Origin: Cristatella mucedo
Lineage: Eukaryota > Bryozoa > Phylactolaemata > Cristatellidae
Length of the DNA stretch: 64,000 nucleotides
Assembly: GCA_009760855.2 (NCBI GenBank)
Contig: WPIO01000236.1
Span: forward strand, 62,001-126,000
Direction of reading: 5' to 3'
The notes beneath the pieces were generated by a model that was given only the letters and a program-made list of their open reading frames with translations, was not told where the DNA came from and did not search any database. The position numbers were made by a program, and so were the translations under genes. Below are positions 49,101-62,829 of this stretch, in pieces. How positions within the stretch are numbered: position 1 is the first letter of the stretch; every line of letters starts with the position of its first letter.

Positions 49101-52100
49101 ATCAGACGCGGCAGATGTAGAAACTTCAATCTGATGTCGGAGCGTGCTCTGACATGCACAGATGTGCTGCAACCTGTTTACAAAAGCCTTCGCACGGTTA
49201 ATACTCGTTTGGCACAATTTTTGCAGCGATCGCGTGATATCATGAACTGTAAATCGCTGTCGAGCGTGCCACTGACATGCAGCCGAAGTGCCTTGCACCA
49301 TGTTTTAACAGCATGTTCGACACGTAAAATACACGTTTCGCACAAGTTTCTCAGATATCGCGGATGATAGCAAACCGTTATTCTGCCTTTCGGTGCGTGG
49401 TGCTGACTTGGCAGCAGAGTGCTGCACCATGTTTAATGCCTTTGGCACGTTAATCAACAATGTTTCGTCGCATTATTAGTCAGCAGACTCTGCTGCGCTA
49501 TGTAGAAACTTTAAATCTGCATCCTCGGAGGCTGACTCTTCAGCGCAAACAACGGGCTGCACCCTGTTTTAAAGCATATCGAACGTAATACAACTTTTCG
49601 CACGAGTTCGCCAGCAAATCGCTGAATATTTCGAAACTCAAATCTTCCTTTGTGAGCGTGCACTGACTGGCAGCAAGTGCTGCATAACCATGTTTAAAAA
49701 GCATTCGCCCGTACATAACTCTCGTTTTCGCACGAGTTCCCACCAGATCGCGGAAAATGTAGAAACTTCAAATCTGCATTTCGGAGCGTGCGGTGACTGG
49801 CAACAGAGTGCTGCACCATGTTTAATGCATTTCGCACGTAAATAACACGTTTCGCCAATTTCGCACCAATCGCGGAATTATCTAGAAACTTAAAAATCTG
49901 CAGTCAGCGCGTGAGCCTGACTGGCAGCAGAGTGCTGCACCATGCTGTTAAGCATTTCGCACGTAATAACCGTTGTCGCCCAAGTTCGGATCAGATCGCG
50001 GAATATGGTATAAACTCCAATCTGCATTTCGGAGCGTGTGTGCTGTGACTGGCAAGCAAGTGTTCACAATGTTTAAACCATTTCGCACGTAAATACAGGT
50101 GCCACGCAGTTCGCAGTCCAGATCGCGTTATTATCTAGAACACTCCACTTCTGCATGTCGGAGCGTGCGCTGACTGGCAGCAGAGTGCTGCACCATGTTT
50201 AAAGCATTTAGCACGTAAATACCACGTTTTCGCACATTTCGCATCAGATCGCGGAATATCTAGAAACTTATATCTGCATTTCGGAGCGTGCGATGACTGA
50301 CAGCAGAGTGCTGCACCATGTTTGTAAATCATTTGGCCCCGTAGAATAACACATTTCGCAAGAGTTGGCACGCAGATCGCGGAATGTCTATAACCTTTAA
50401 ATCTGCATGTCTGAGGCGGTGCACTGACTTGCAGCAGAGTGCTCGAACAGGTTTTATGTATTTCGCACGTAAATAACACGTTTCGCAGAGTTTGGAGCAG
50501 ATCGCGGACTGTCTCAAATTCCACTCCAATCTGCCTGTGGGAGCTTGCTCTGACTTGCAGCAGAGTGCTGCAACCATGTTTAAAGCTATTATCGCACGTA
50601 AAATAACCTCTCTCAGCACGAGTTTCCATCCAGACGCGGAAATGTAAAAACTTTAAATCTGCATGTCGGAGCGTCGTCTGACTTGCCTGGCATCGCAGAA
50701 CGTGGCAGGCACAACCATGTTTTAGCATTTACTCACGTAAAAATACACCGTTTCCGCACGAGTTCGGAGGACCGCTCGCCAGAATTACGTTAGAAACTGT
50801 AAATGTGCATCTCGTAGCGTGCACTGACATGCATCAGAGTGTGGCAACAGCACCATGTACTTTCAAAGCATTTCGCCACGTTAATAACACTTTCGCTTGA
50901 GAGTTTCGATCAGATCGCAGAAATATCTAGAAACTTTGAAATCTGCATTTCGGAGCGTGTGCTGACTGGCAGCAGAGGGCTGCACCATGTGTAAAGCATT
51001 TCGCACGTAAATAACACGTGGTGCGTTTCGCACTGAGTTTCGCAGGCAATCGACTTGAATCACGCTACGAAACTATCAACTCTGCATGTTCGAGCGTGTG
51101 TTGGGCTGACTTGAAGGCAGCAAGAGTGCTCACACCATTCTTCAGACAGTCATTTCGGGCACGCAGTAACTTTAACACGTTTTTCGCACAACATTTGTTG
51201 CAGCAGATCGCGGAATATGTTAAAGCAACTTGCAAATCTGGCCATTTCTCGGAGCGTGAAGCTGAGCTGGCAGGCAGAGTGCTGCAACCATGTTTATAAG
51301 TTGATTCTTCCGCGACGCTATAACATACAATAACAACGTTTTCCGTGCACGAGTTCCGGCATCAGATCGCGGAATTTGTAAACTTTTAATCTACTATTTC
51401 TCGAGACGTGCGGATGCTCTGACATGGCAGAATAGTGCTGCACTACCATGTTTTAATGCACATTTCGCACGTAAATAAACAACGTTCGCTTCCACGAGAT
51501 GTAACCATTCGCAAGCATAATCGTCCGGAAAGTAGCGAGAAACTTTCAAATCTTTTGCATGTTCGAGCACTGTGGCACTGTACACCTGGCAGCATGAGTG
51601 CTGCAGCACCATGTGTTTAAAGCAATTTCACGCAACGTAAATTAACACGTTTCGCACAAGCTTCGATATCAGATCGCGGAATATGTAAAACTCAAAATCT
51701 GCCCTTTTTAGCGTGTTCTGACTGGCAGCAGAGTGCTGCACCCATGTGTTCAAAAAGCATTTCCGCAACGTAAATATTGCACTACGTTTGTCGACACGAG
51801 TTTGTGCTCTCGGACATGATCGCGGAATTGTGGAGAAACTTGTGTTCCACTCTGCATGTCGGAGCGTGCCCTGACATGCAGATGAGTGCTGCACCATGTT
51901 TAAAGCATTTCGCACGTAAATAACACGTTTGGCACGAGTTCTCAGCAGATCGCGGAATATGTAGGTATCCGCAGCAGTAGTGCCTGCACCATGTTGTTAA
52001 AGCATTTCCGCACGTGTTTATAACACGTTTCGCACGAGTTAGCAGCAGATCAGCGGAATATGTAGAAACTTAAATCTGCAAATTTCGAGACAGCGTGTGC

Positions 52101-53730
52101 TGACTGGGCAGCACAGTGCTGCTGGCCAACATGTGTTTAAATGCATATTCCGCACGTAAATAAGACACGTTTTTCGCCGAAGTTCGCACACAATTCGCGG
52201 ATATGGGTAGGAAACTTCAACGTCAATCTGCATTTCGGAGCGTTTGCGGCCTGAACTGGCAGCAGAGTGCTGCCACCATGGTTTTTTTTTTAAAGCAATT
52301 TTTGTGCACGTAAATAACACGTTTCGCACAAGTTTTTTTCGCATCAGATCGCGTGAATATGTACACTGGCAGCAGAGTGCTGCACCATGTTTAAAGCATT
52401 TCGCACGTAAATAACACGTTTCGCACAAGTTCGAAGCAAATCGCGGAATATGTAGAAACTTCAAATTTACATGTCGGAGCAATTCTGCAGTTTTCGGAGC
52501 GTGCTCTGCTGAACTGCAGCAGAGTTGCTGCAAAAACCATGTTTTACAAGCATTTTCGCACGAAATAAACACGTTTTCGCACAAGTTTTGCAGCAGATCG
52601 CGGAATAGTATAGAAACTGCTAAATCTGCATGTCGAGCGTTGCCTCTGAACGGGGCGTGCAGCAGAGTGGGCGCTGCCACCATTGTTTAAAGCCCATTTC
52701 CATTCGCACGTAAATAAACACGTTTTTTTTCGCACAGAGGTTCTCAGGCAGATCGCGGAATGGTCCTAGGAAACTTCCAAATCTGCTCTGTCGGAGCGTG
52801 TCTCCTTTGCATATGTTTGCAGGCAGCGAGTGCGTGCAACCATTGTTTAATTGCATATCGACGTAAATAACACGTTTTAGAACGAGTTTTTTTGCGGAGC
52901 AGATCGCGGAATATGTAAGAAACGTCACAATCTTCATCTCATCTCGGACGTGCGACGTTGATCAGGGACAAGCAGAGTGCTGCACACATGTTTATAGCAT
53001 TTTTCGCACGTAAATAACACGTTTCGCACAAAACAAGTTCGCAGAGATCGCGGAATATGTAGAAACTTTAAATCTGCATGTCGGAGCGTGCACTTGAACT
53101 GGCTGCACAGATTTGGTGCTTGCCACACCATGTTTAAAGCAATTCGCACGTTAATAACACGTTTCGCACGAGTTCGCAGCAGATCGCGGAATATGTATAA
53201 ACTTTAAATCTGCATGTCGGAGCGTGGGCTGACTGGCAGCAGAGTGCTGCACCATGTTTGAAGCGTTTCGCACGTAAATAACACGTTTTCTGCATGTTTA
53301 GTTCGCAACCAAGACGCGGAATATGTAGAAACTTCTAAATCTGCTTTTCCATTCGGAGCGTGCTCCTGAATGCAGCAGAGTGCTGCACCCATATTTTAAA
53401 GCATTTTCGCACGTAATAACACGTTTTCGCAAGAGTTCGCAGCAGATCGCGGAATCTCCTAGAAACTTCCCCGGAGCGTGTGCTGACTGACAGCAGAGTG
53501 CTGCACCATGTTTAAAGCATTTCGCATGTAAATAACAAGTTTCGCACAAGTTCGCACTAGATCGCGGAATATGTAGAAACTTTAAATCTGCATGTCGGAG
53601 CGTGTGCAACTGACTGGCAGCAGAGTGCTGCCACCATGTTTAAAGCATTTCGCACGTTAATTAACACGTTTCGCACGAGTTTTCGCCAGCAGATCGCGGA
53701 ATATTATCCAAACTTCAATTCTCAGTTCTG
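49101..53730. repeat. Heavily disrupted array
   Basis: About 37 monomers with pervasive small indels and some partial units, for example at about 51,963 (gtaggtatccgc), 52,359 (atgtacactggcagc) and 52,490. Homopolymer gains include T10 at 52,282-52,291 in place of ttt and T8 at about 52,724. Short regular stretches occur near 49,790-49,860, 50,160-50,220, 52,370-52,460 and 53,160-53,280. No gene or foreign element is seen. Confidence 0.82.
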
Positions 53731-56700
53731 CATTTCGGAGCGTGCGCTGACTGGCAGCAGAGTGCTGCACCATGTTTAAAGCATTTCGCACGTAAATAAC
53801 ACGTTTCGCACGAGTTCGCCCCAGATCGCGGAATATGTAGAAACTTCAAATCTGCATGTCGGAGCGTGCGCTGACTGGCAGCAGAGTGCTGCACCATGTT
53901 TAAAGCATTTCGCACGTAAATAACACGTTTCGCGCACGATTTTTCGCACCAGATCGCGGAATATGTAGAAAACTTCAAATCTGCCATGTCGGAGCGTGCA
54001 CTGACTGGCAGCAGAGTGCTGCACCATGTTTAAAGCATTTCGAAAGTAAATAACACGTTTCGCACGAGTTGGGAGCAGATCGCGGAATATCTAGAAACTT
54101 CAAATCTGCATGTGCATGTCGGAGCGTGTTGCTGACCCTGGCAGCAGAGTGCTTGCACCATGTTTTAAAAGCATTTCGCACGTAAATAACACGTTTCGCA
54201 CGAAGTTCGCAGCAGATCGCGGAATATTCGTAAAACTTCAAATCTGCATGTCGGTCCGAGCGTGCCCTGACTGGCAGCAGAGTGCTGCACCATGTTTAAA
54301 GCATTTCGCACGTAAATAACACGTTTCGCAAGAGTTCGGAGCAGATCGCGGAATGTCTAGAAACTTCCAATCTGCCTGTCGGAGCGTGTGCTAACTTGCA
54401 GCAGAGTGCTGCACCATGTTTAAAGCATTTCGCACGTAAATAACACGTTTTCGCACGAGTTCGCACCAGATCGCGGAATATCTAGAAACTTCAAACTGCA
54501 TTTCGGAGCGTGGGCTGACTGGCAGCAGAGTGCTGCACCATGTTTTAAAGCATTTCGCGTACGTAAATAACACGTTTCGCACGAGTTCGCATCAGATCGC
54601 GTCGGAATATGTAGAAACTTCAAATCTGCATTTCGGAGCGTGCCTGACTTGCAGCAGAGTGCTGCACCCATGTTTTTTAAAGCATTTCGCACGTAAATAA
54701 CACGTTTCGCAGAGTTCGGCATCAGATCGCGGAATATGTAGAAACTTTCAAATCTGCATGTCGGAGCGTGGCTGACTGGCAGCAGAGTGCTGCACCATGT
54801 TTTAAAGCATTTCGCACGTAAATAACACGTTTCGCACAAGTTTCGCCCAGATCCGCGCGGAATATGTAGAAAACTTTCAAATCTGCATTGTCGGAGCGTG
54901 GCTGTGCTGACTGGCAGCAGAGTGTCTGCACCATGTTTAAAGCATTTTCGCACGTAAATAACACGTTTCGCAAGACTAGTTCGCAGCAGATCGCGGAATA
55001 TGTAGAAACTTTAATCTGCATGTCGGAGCGTGCTGCTGACTGGCACCAGAGTGCTGCACCATGTTTTAACATTTCGCACGTAAATAACACTTTTCGCAAA
55101 GAGTTCGTCGGAGCAGATCGCGGAATATCTAGTCTAGAAACTTCATAAATCTGCATGTCGGAGCTGTTTTGCTTCTTTTTTTAAAGCATTTCGCACGTAA
55201 ATAACACGTTTCGCACTAGTTCGCACCAGATCGCGGAATATGTAGAAACTTCAAATCTGCATGTCGGAGCGTGCGCTGACTGGCAGCAGAGTTCTTCACC
55301 ATGTTTAAAGCATTTCGCACGTAAATAACACGTTTCGCACAAGTTCGCACCAGATCGCGGAATATGTAGAAACTTCAAATCTGCATGTCGGAGCGTGCGC
55401 TGACTGGCAGCAGAGTGCTGCACCATGTTTAAAGCATTTCGCACGTAAATAACACGTTTCGCACGAGTTCGCACCCAGATCGCGGAATATGTAGAAAACT
55501 TCAAATCTGCATGTCGGAGCGTGTGGCTGACTGGCAGCAGAGTGCTGCACCATGTTTTAAAGCATTTCGCACGTAAATAACCGTTTCGCACAAGTTTTCG
55601 CATCAGATCGCGGAATATGTAGAAACTTTTTAAATCTGCATTTGTCGGAGCGTGCACTGACTGGCAGCAGAGTGCTGCACACCATGTTTTAAAGCATTTC
55701 GCACGTAAATAACACGTTTCGCACGAGTTCGCAGCAGATCGCGGAATGTCTAGAAACTTCAAAATCTGCATGTCGGAGCGTGTGCTGACTGGCAGCAGAG
55801 TGCTGCACCATGTTTAAAGCATTTCGCACGTAAATAACACGTTTCGCACGAGTTCGCACCAGATCGCAGAATATGTAGAAACTTCAAATCTGCATGTCGG
55901 AGCGTGCGCTTACTGGCAGCAGAGTGCTGCACCATGTTTAAAGCATTTCGCACGTAAATAACACGTTTCGCACGAGTTCGCATCAGATCGCGGAATATGT
56001 AGAAACTTCAAATCTGCATGTCGGAGCGTGTGCTGGCTGGCAGCAGAGTGCTGCACCATGTTTAAAGCATTTCGCACGTAAATAACACGTTTCGCAACAG
56101 TTCGCACCAGATCGCGGAATATGTAGAAACTTCAAATCTGCATGTCGGAGCGTGCGCTGACTGGCAGCAGAGTGCTGCACCATGTTTAAAGCATTTCGCA
56201 CGTAAATAACACGTTTCGCACAGAGTTCGCAGAGGCAGATCGCGGAATATGTAGAAACTTTCAATCTGCATGGTCGGAGCGTGCGCTGACTGCAGCAGCA
56301 GAGTGCTGCACCATGGTTTAAAGCATTTCGCACGTACGTAAACTAACACGTTCGCACAAGTTCGCACCAGATCGCGGAATATGTAGAAACTTCAAATCTG
56401 CATGTCGGAGCGTGCACGGACTGCAGCACAGAGTGCTGAGCACCATGTTTAAAAGCATTTCGCACGTAAATAACACGTTTCGCCAAGAGTTCGCAGCAGA
56501 TCGCGGAAATATGTAGAAACTTGAAAATCTGCATGCTCGGAGGAGTGTGCTGACTATGCAGCAGGAGTGCTGCACAACCATGTTTAAAGCATATTCGCAC
56601 GTAAATAACACGTTTCGCACGAGTTCGCACCAGATCGCGGAATGTGTAGAAACTTCAAATCTGCATGTCGGAGCGTGTGCTAACTGGCAGCAGAGTGCTG

Positions 56701-59470
56701 CACCATGTTTAAAGCATTTCGCACGTAAATAACACGTTTCGCACAAGTTCTCGGCAGATCGCGGAATATGTAGAAACTTCAAATCTGCATGTCGGAGCGT
56801 GCGCTGACTGGCAGCAGAGTTCGGCACCATGTTTAAAGCATTTCGCACGTAAATAACACGTTTCGCACGAGTTCGCACCAGATCGCGGAATATGTAGAAA
56901 CTTCAAATCTGCATTTCGGAGCGTGTGCTGACTGGCAGCAGAGTGCTGCACCATGTTTAAAGCATTTTCGCCACGTAAATAACACGTTTTCGCACAAGTT
57001 CGCATCAGATCGCGGAATATGGTAGAAAACTTAAATCTGCATTGTCGGAGCGTGTGCTGACTGGCAGCAGAGTGCTGCACCATGTTTAAAGCATTTCGCA
57101 CGTAAATAACACGTTTCGCACAAGTTCGCACCAGATCGCGGAATATGTAGAAACTTTAAATCTGCATGTCGGAGCGTGCACTGACTGGCAGCAGAGTGCT
57201 GCACCATGTTTAAAGCATTTCGCACGTAAAATAACACGTTTCGCACGAGTTCGGAGCAGATCGCGGAATATGTAGAAACTTCCAATCTGCCTGTCGGAGC
57301 GTGTGCTGACTGGCAGCAGAGTGCTGCACCATGTTTAAAGCATTTCGCACGTAAATAACACGTTTCGCACAAGTTCGCATCAGATCGCGGAATATGTAGA
57401 AACTTCAAATCTGCATGTCGGAGCGTGCTCTGACTGCAGCAGAGTGCTTGCACCAATGTTTAAAGCATTTCGCACGTAAATAACACGTTTCGCACGAGTT
57501 CGCATGCAGATCGCGGAATATGTTAGAAACTTCAAATCTGCATGTCGGAGCGTGCTGCTGACTGGCAGCAGAGTGCTGCACCATGTTTAAAGCATTTCGC
57601 ACGTAAATAACACGTTTCGCACGAGTTCGCACCAGATCGCGGAATATGTAGAAACTTCAAATCTGCATGTCGGAGCGTGCGCTGACTGGCAGCAGAGTGC
57701 TGCACCATGTATAAAGCATTTCGCACGTAAATAACACGTTTCGCACAAGTTCGCACCAGATCGCGGAATATGTAGAAACTTTAAATCTGCATGTCGGAGC
57801 GTGCGCTGGCTGGAAACAAAGTGCTGCACCATGTTTAAAGCATATCGAACGTAAATAACACGTTTCGCACGAGTTCGCAGCAGATCGCGGAATATGAAGA
57901 AACTTCAAATCTGCATGTCGGAGCGTGTGCTGACTGGCAGCAGAGTGCTGCACCATGTTTAAAGCATTTCGCACGTAAAAAACACGTTTCGCACGAGTTT
58001 GCAGCAGATCGCGGAATATCTAGAAACTTCAAATCTCTGCATGTCGGAGCGTGCGCTGACTGGCAGCAGAGTGCTGCACCATGTTTAAAGCATTTCGCAC
58101 GTAAATGATACGTTTCGCACGAGTTCGCAGCAGATCGCGGAATATGTAGAAACTTCAAATCTGCATGTCGGAGCGTGTGCTGACTGGCAGCAGAGTGCTG
58201 CACCATGTTAAAGCATTTCGCACGTAAATAACACGTTTCGCACGAGTTCGGAGCAGATCGCGGAATATCTAGAAACTTCAAATCTGCATGTCGGAGCGTG
58301 AGCTGACTGGAAGCAGAGTGCTGCACCATGTTTAAAGCATTTCGCACGTAAATAACACGTTTCGCACGAGTTCGCATCAGATCGCGGAATATGTTGAAAC
58401 TTCAAATCTGCATGTCGGAGCGTGCGCTGACTGGCAGCAGGGTGCTGCACCATGTTTAAAGCATTTCGCACGTAAATAACACGTTTCGCACAAGTTCGCA
58501 TCAGATCGCGGAATGTTGTATGAAACTTGGGGTAAATCTGCATTTCGGAGCGTGTGCTGACTGGCAGCAGAGTGCTGCACCATGTTTAAAGCATTTCGCA
58601 CGTAAATAACACGTTTCGCACGAGTTCGCACCAGATCGCGGAATATGTAGAAACTTTAAATCTGCATGTCGGAGCGTGTGCTGACTGGCAGCAGAGTGCA
58701 GCACCATGTTTTAACATTTCGTACGTAAATAACACGTTTCGCACAAGTTCGCAGCAGATCGCGGAATATGTAGAAACTTCCAATCTGCCTGTCGGAGCGT
58801 GTGCTGCCTCGCAGCAGAGTGCCTGCACCATGTTTAATGCATTTCGCACGTAAATAACACGTTTCGCACGAGTTCGCACCAGATCGCGGAATATGTAGAA
58901 ACTTCAAATCTGCATTTCGGAGCAAGGGCTGACTGGCATCAGAGTGCTGCACCATGTTTAATGCATTTCGCACGTAAATAACACGTTTCGCACGAGTTCG
59001 CAGCAGATCGCGGAATATGTAGAAACTTCAAATCTTCACCATTTCGGAGCGTGCCCTGACTGGCAGTCAGAGTCCCAGTGCTGCACCATGTTTAAAGCAT
59101 TTCGCACGTAAATAACACGTTTCGCACGAGTTCGGAGCAGATCGCGGAATATCTAGAAACTTCAAATCTGCATGTCGGAGCGTGTGCTGACTGGCAGCAG
59201 AGTGCTGCACCATGTTTAAAGCATTTCGCACGTAAATAACACGTTTCGCACGAGTTCGCACCAGATCGCGGAATTTGTAGAAACTTCAAATCTGCATGTC
59301 GGAGCGTGCACTGACTGGCAGCAGAGTTCTGCACCATGTTTAAAAGCATTTCGCACGTTAAATAACACGTTTCGCACGAGTTCGCACCAGATCGCGGAAT
59401 ATGTAGAAACTTTAAATCTGCACTTCGGAGCGTGTGCTGACTGGCAGCAGAGTGCTGCACCATGTTTAAG
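53731..59470. repeat. Array with light, insertion-biased damage
   Basis: About 46 monomers. 53,730-57,000 has sparse extra single bases (gttttaaag, acgttttcgc, gaaaactt) in otherwise regular units. 57,000-59,470 is nearly clean. A C monomer is at about 54,290-54,413 (TCTAGA at 54,356, cttccaatctgcctg) but D does not follow. Plain caccag and cagcag types dominate. Confidence 0.85.
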
Positions 59471-62400
59471 CAATTTGCCACGTAAATAACACGTTTTTCG
59501 CACTAAAAGTTTCGCACGCAGATCGCGGAAATGTCATAGAAACTTCAAGTCTGCATTCTCGAGCGTGCACCGACTGGCAACAGAGTGCTGCACCATGTTT
59601 TAAGCATTTCGCACGTTAAATAAGCAAAACGTTTCGCACGAGGTTTCGCCAAGAGATCGCGGAATCGTCTAAAACTCTAATTGCAATACTGCATTTCGAG
59701 AGCGTGTGCTGGACGGGCAGCCGCCGGGCAGCACCATGAGTTAGAGCATTTCCGCACAAAAAATAACACGTTTCGCAAGAGGTTCGATGCAGCATCGCGG
59801 ATAATGTAGAAATGGGTCGAATCTGCATGTCGGAGCGTGCACGGAACATGCAGCAGAGTTGTGCTGCACCATGTTTTAAAGCATTTCGCACGTTAATCAT
59901 CCAAGTTTTGGCACGAGTTGTCAGCATCAGATTGCGGAATATGGAGAAAGCTTTAAAAATCTGCAAACTTCGACAGCGGTGGCTTGCAGTCAACATGTGA
60001 GTGCTGCACCATGTGTGAAAGAGACATCGTCGAACGTAACTAAACAGTTTTCGCAAAGAGCCGCAAAGAAAAGTGACATCGGGAATGTGTTGAAAATTCC
60101 AGTCTGCATGTGCGGAGAGGGCACTGGTGCAACAAGATCGCTGCACAGAACCATTTTAGCATTTCGCTTCAGTAAATAACACTTTTCGGCAGGAGGTTGG
60201 GGCATGATCCCGAGGAATTCTAGATAACTTTAAATGATGCATGCTGAGCGGGCACTGATCTGGCAGCAGAGTGCTGCACAAAGTTGAAAGCATTCGCACG
60301 TAAATAACACGTTTCGCACACCGTTGCGCACACAGATCTCGGAATGAGTAGAAACTTAAGATCAGCATGTCCGGAGCGTGCAATGACTGGCAAAGCAGAG
60401 GGCGTCGACACATGTTTGAAGATTTCGCTCGTAATAAACCCGTTTCGCAGGCGTCGGGAGTCAGACGCCCCGAATATCTAGAAACTTCAACTCTCACGTC
60501 GGAGCGTGTGTGGACGGCAGCACGCCCGCACAAGTGTTGTAAGCATTTCGCGACGTAACTAAACACGTGCGCACGAAGTTCGCACCAGATCGCGAAATAG
60601 TCTAGAATTTTCTGAATCTGGCAGTCGGAGGGGTGTGCTGCCTGGCAGAAGAGTGCTGCACAAAGTCTTCCAAGCATTTCGCACGTAAAGTCCAACCACG
60701 TTTCGCACAGGGTTCGCATTAGATCGCGCGGAATATGAAGAAACTGTATATTCGCATTTCGGAGCGTGCACTGACTGACTATCAGGAGTGCTGCACCAGT
60801 TTGTAAAAAAGCATTTCGCATCGTAAATAGAAAAACAAAAAAAAAGAAACATGCAAGTTGCGCCGCCAGACGCCGGAGCAGATTGCGGACTATGTCGAAA
60901 CTTTAAAGCTGCATGTCGGAGCGTGCACTGGCTGGCATGCAGAGTGCTGGCAGGCCAGGTTTCAAACATACGAGCACGTAAATAACACGTTTCGCACGAG
61001 TTTGCAGCAGATCTCGGAATATGTAGAAACTTTAAATCTGCATGTCGGAGCGTGCGCTGGCTGGCAGCAATAGTGCTGCACCATTGTTTGAAGCATTTTC
61101 GCACGTAAATAACACGTTTCTGGCACGAGTGGCATAGGATAGCGGAATCTCTAGAATTTTTATTATCTGCATGTCCTGAGCGGGCAGGACTGACAGCAGA
61201 GTGCGGCACAAGTTTAAGCATTTCGCAAGTACAAATAACACGTTTTCGGTCACATGTGCGGATCCAAAGATCGAGGACTGTGTAGGACAGTCCAACGCAT
61301 GTCGGAGAGTGCACTGACTTGCCACAGAGCTGCTGCAACATGTATAGAAGGCATTCGGCAACGGTAAAGAACCACTTTTCGAAGAGGTCGCGAACAGTCA
61401 AAGAAGTCTTGACATCTCCAATTTCCTCTCGGAGCGTGTGCTGACTTGCAGCATAGTGCTGCAGCATGTTTGACGCAGTTTCGATCGTCAATTAAGCACT
61501 ATTCGCACAAGTTTGCATCAGATCGAGGAGATAGTGGTAAAAACTTAAATCTGCATTTCGGGCGTGCACTGACTGAGAGCAGTGTGCTGCACCATGTTTA
61601 AAGCAATTTAGCACGTAAATAAACGTTCGCACGAAGTTCGCGAACAAGATGAGAGGAATATGCAGAAGAAACGTAGAATCTACAGTTCGAAGCTGTGCAC
61701 TGACTGGCAGCAATAGTGCTGCCTCATGTTAACGCATTTCGCACGTTAAGGAAACTTCCAATCTGCATGTCGGAGCGTGCGCTGGCTGGCAACAAAGTGC
61801 TGCACCATGTTTTAAGCATTTCGCTCGTAAATAACACGTTTCGCAGGAGTTCGGAGCAGATCGCGGAATATCTAGAAACTTCAAATCGCAGATGTCGGAG
61901 CGGTGCGATGATCATGCCAGCAGATTGCTGCTGCACATTTAAAGCTTTCGCCACGTAAAAATGACCCGTTTGCAGCGAGTCGCATCAGATCGCGGAATAT
62001 GTAGAAAACTTCAAATCGGCATGCGGAGCGTGTGACTGAATGGCAACAAAGTGCTGCCACCATGTTTAGGGCATATCGCACGTAAACAACTCGTTTGCGC
62101 CACTAGTCGCATCAGCATCGCGGAATTAGTAGAAACTTCAAGTCTGCATTTTGGAGCGTGCACTGACTCGCAGCAGAGTGCAGCACCATGTTTAAAGCAG
62201 GTCTGCACGTAAATAAGCACAGTTCGCACAAGTTCGCATCGAGACTCGCGGGAATTTCGAACGTTATATCTCGCCTGGTCGAAGCCGCGGGCATGACTGA
62301 CAGCGAAGTGGCTGCCCCATGTTCAGAGGCCTTACGCACTAAATAACCCCGTTTTCGCACAAGTCGCACCAGGACGCGGAATATGTAGGAACTTAAATAT

Positions 62401-62828
62401 TTGCATGTCGGCGGCGTGCATCTGACTGGCAGGAGAGAGTTCTGGCAACCAAGTTTAAAGCATTTCGCAACGGAATGAATTAACACGTTTAGCAAGCGTT
62501 TGGAGCAGATTCGGAATAATGCAGAAACTTCCATGCCTGTCGGAGCGGGCCCTGACCTTTGCGCAGCATAGTGCGGGCCCGCATGTTTGATGCAGTCCAC
62601 GTAAATAACACTATTCTGCACGGAGTTTGCAGCAGCTCGACGGAAGGAGTCAGAAACGTTAAAGGCTCAGGTCGCGGAGCGTGCACCGAAGTGCCGCAGA
62701 GTGCTGCGCAGTGTATAATCACTTAGCACGTTAAGGGAACGCACGTTTTGGCACCAGATGTTCGCACCAGATGGCGGAATAGGTTAGAGAAGTGGAGGCG
62801 TATAATATCTGCAGGTCGCCGCGTGCGG
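59471..62828. repeat. Heavily disrupted array
   Basis: About 27 monomers, with substitutions as well as indels and A-rich gains (60,831-60,845 is A5-c-A9). One partial unit is at about 61,750 where cacgttaag meets gaaacttcc. The last 200 bases are the poorest. Recognisable motifs persist to the N at the end, so no other sequence class is claimed. Confidence 0.8.
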
Positions 62829-62829
62829 N
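62829..62829. other. Single N between disrupted and clean array
   Basis: The left side is badly degraded monomer ending in gcgtgcgg. The right side starts gaatatgtagaaac and is at consensus from the first base. The change of quality at this exact base supports a contig join. Confidence 0.9.
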
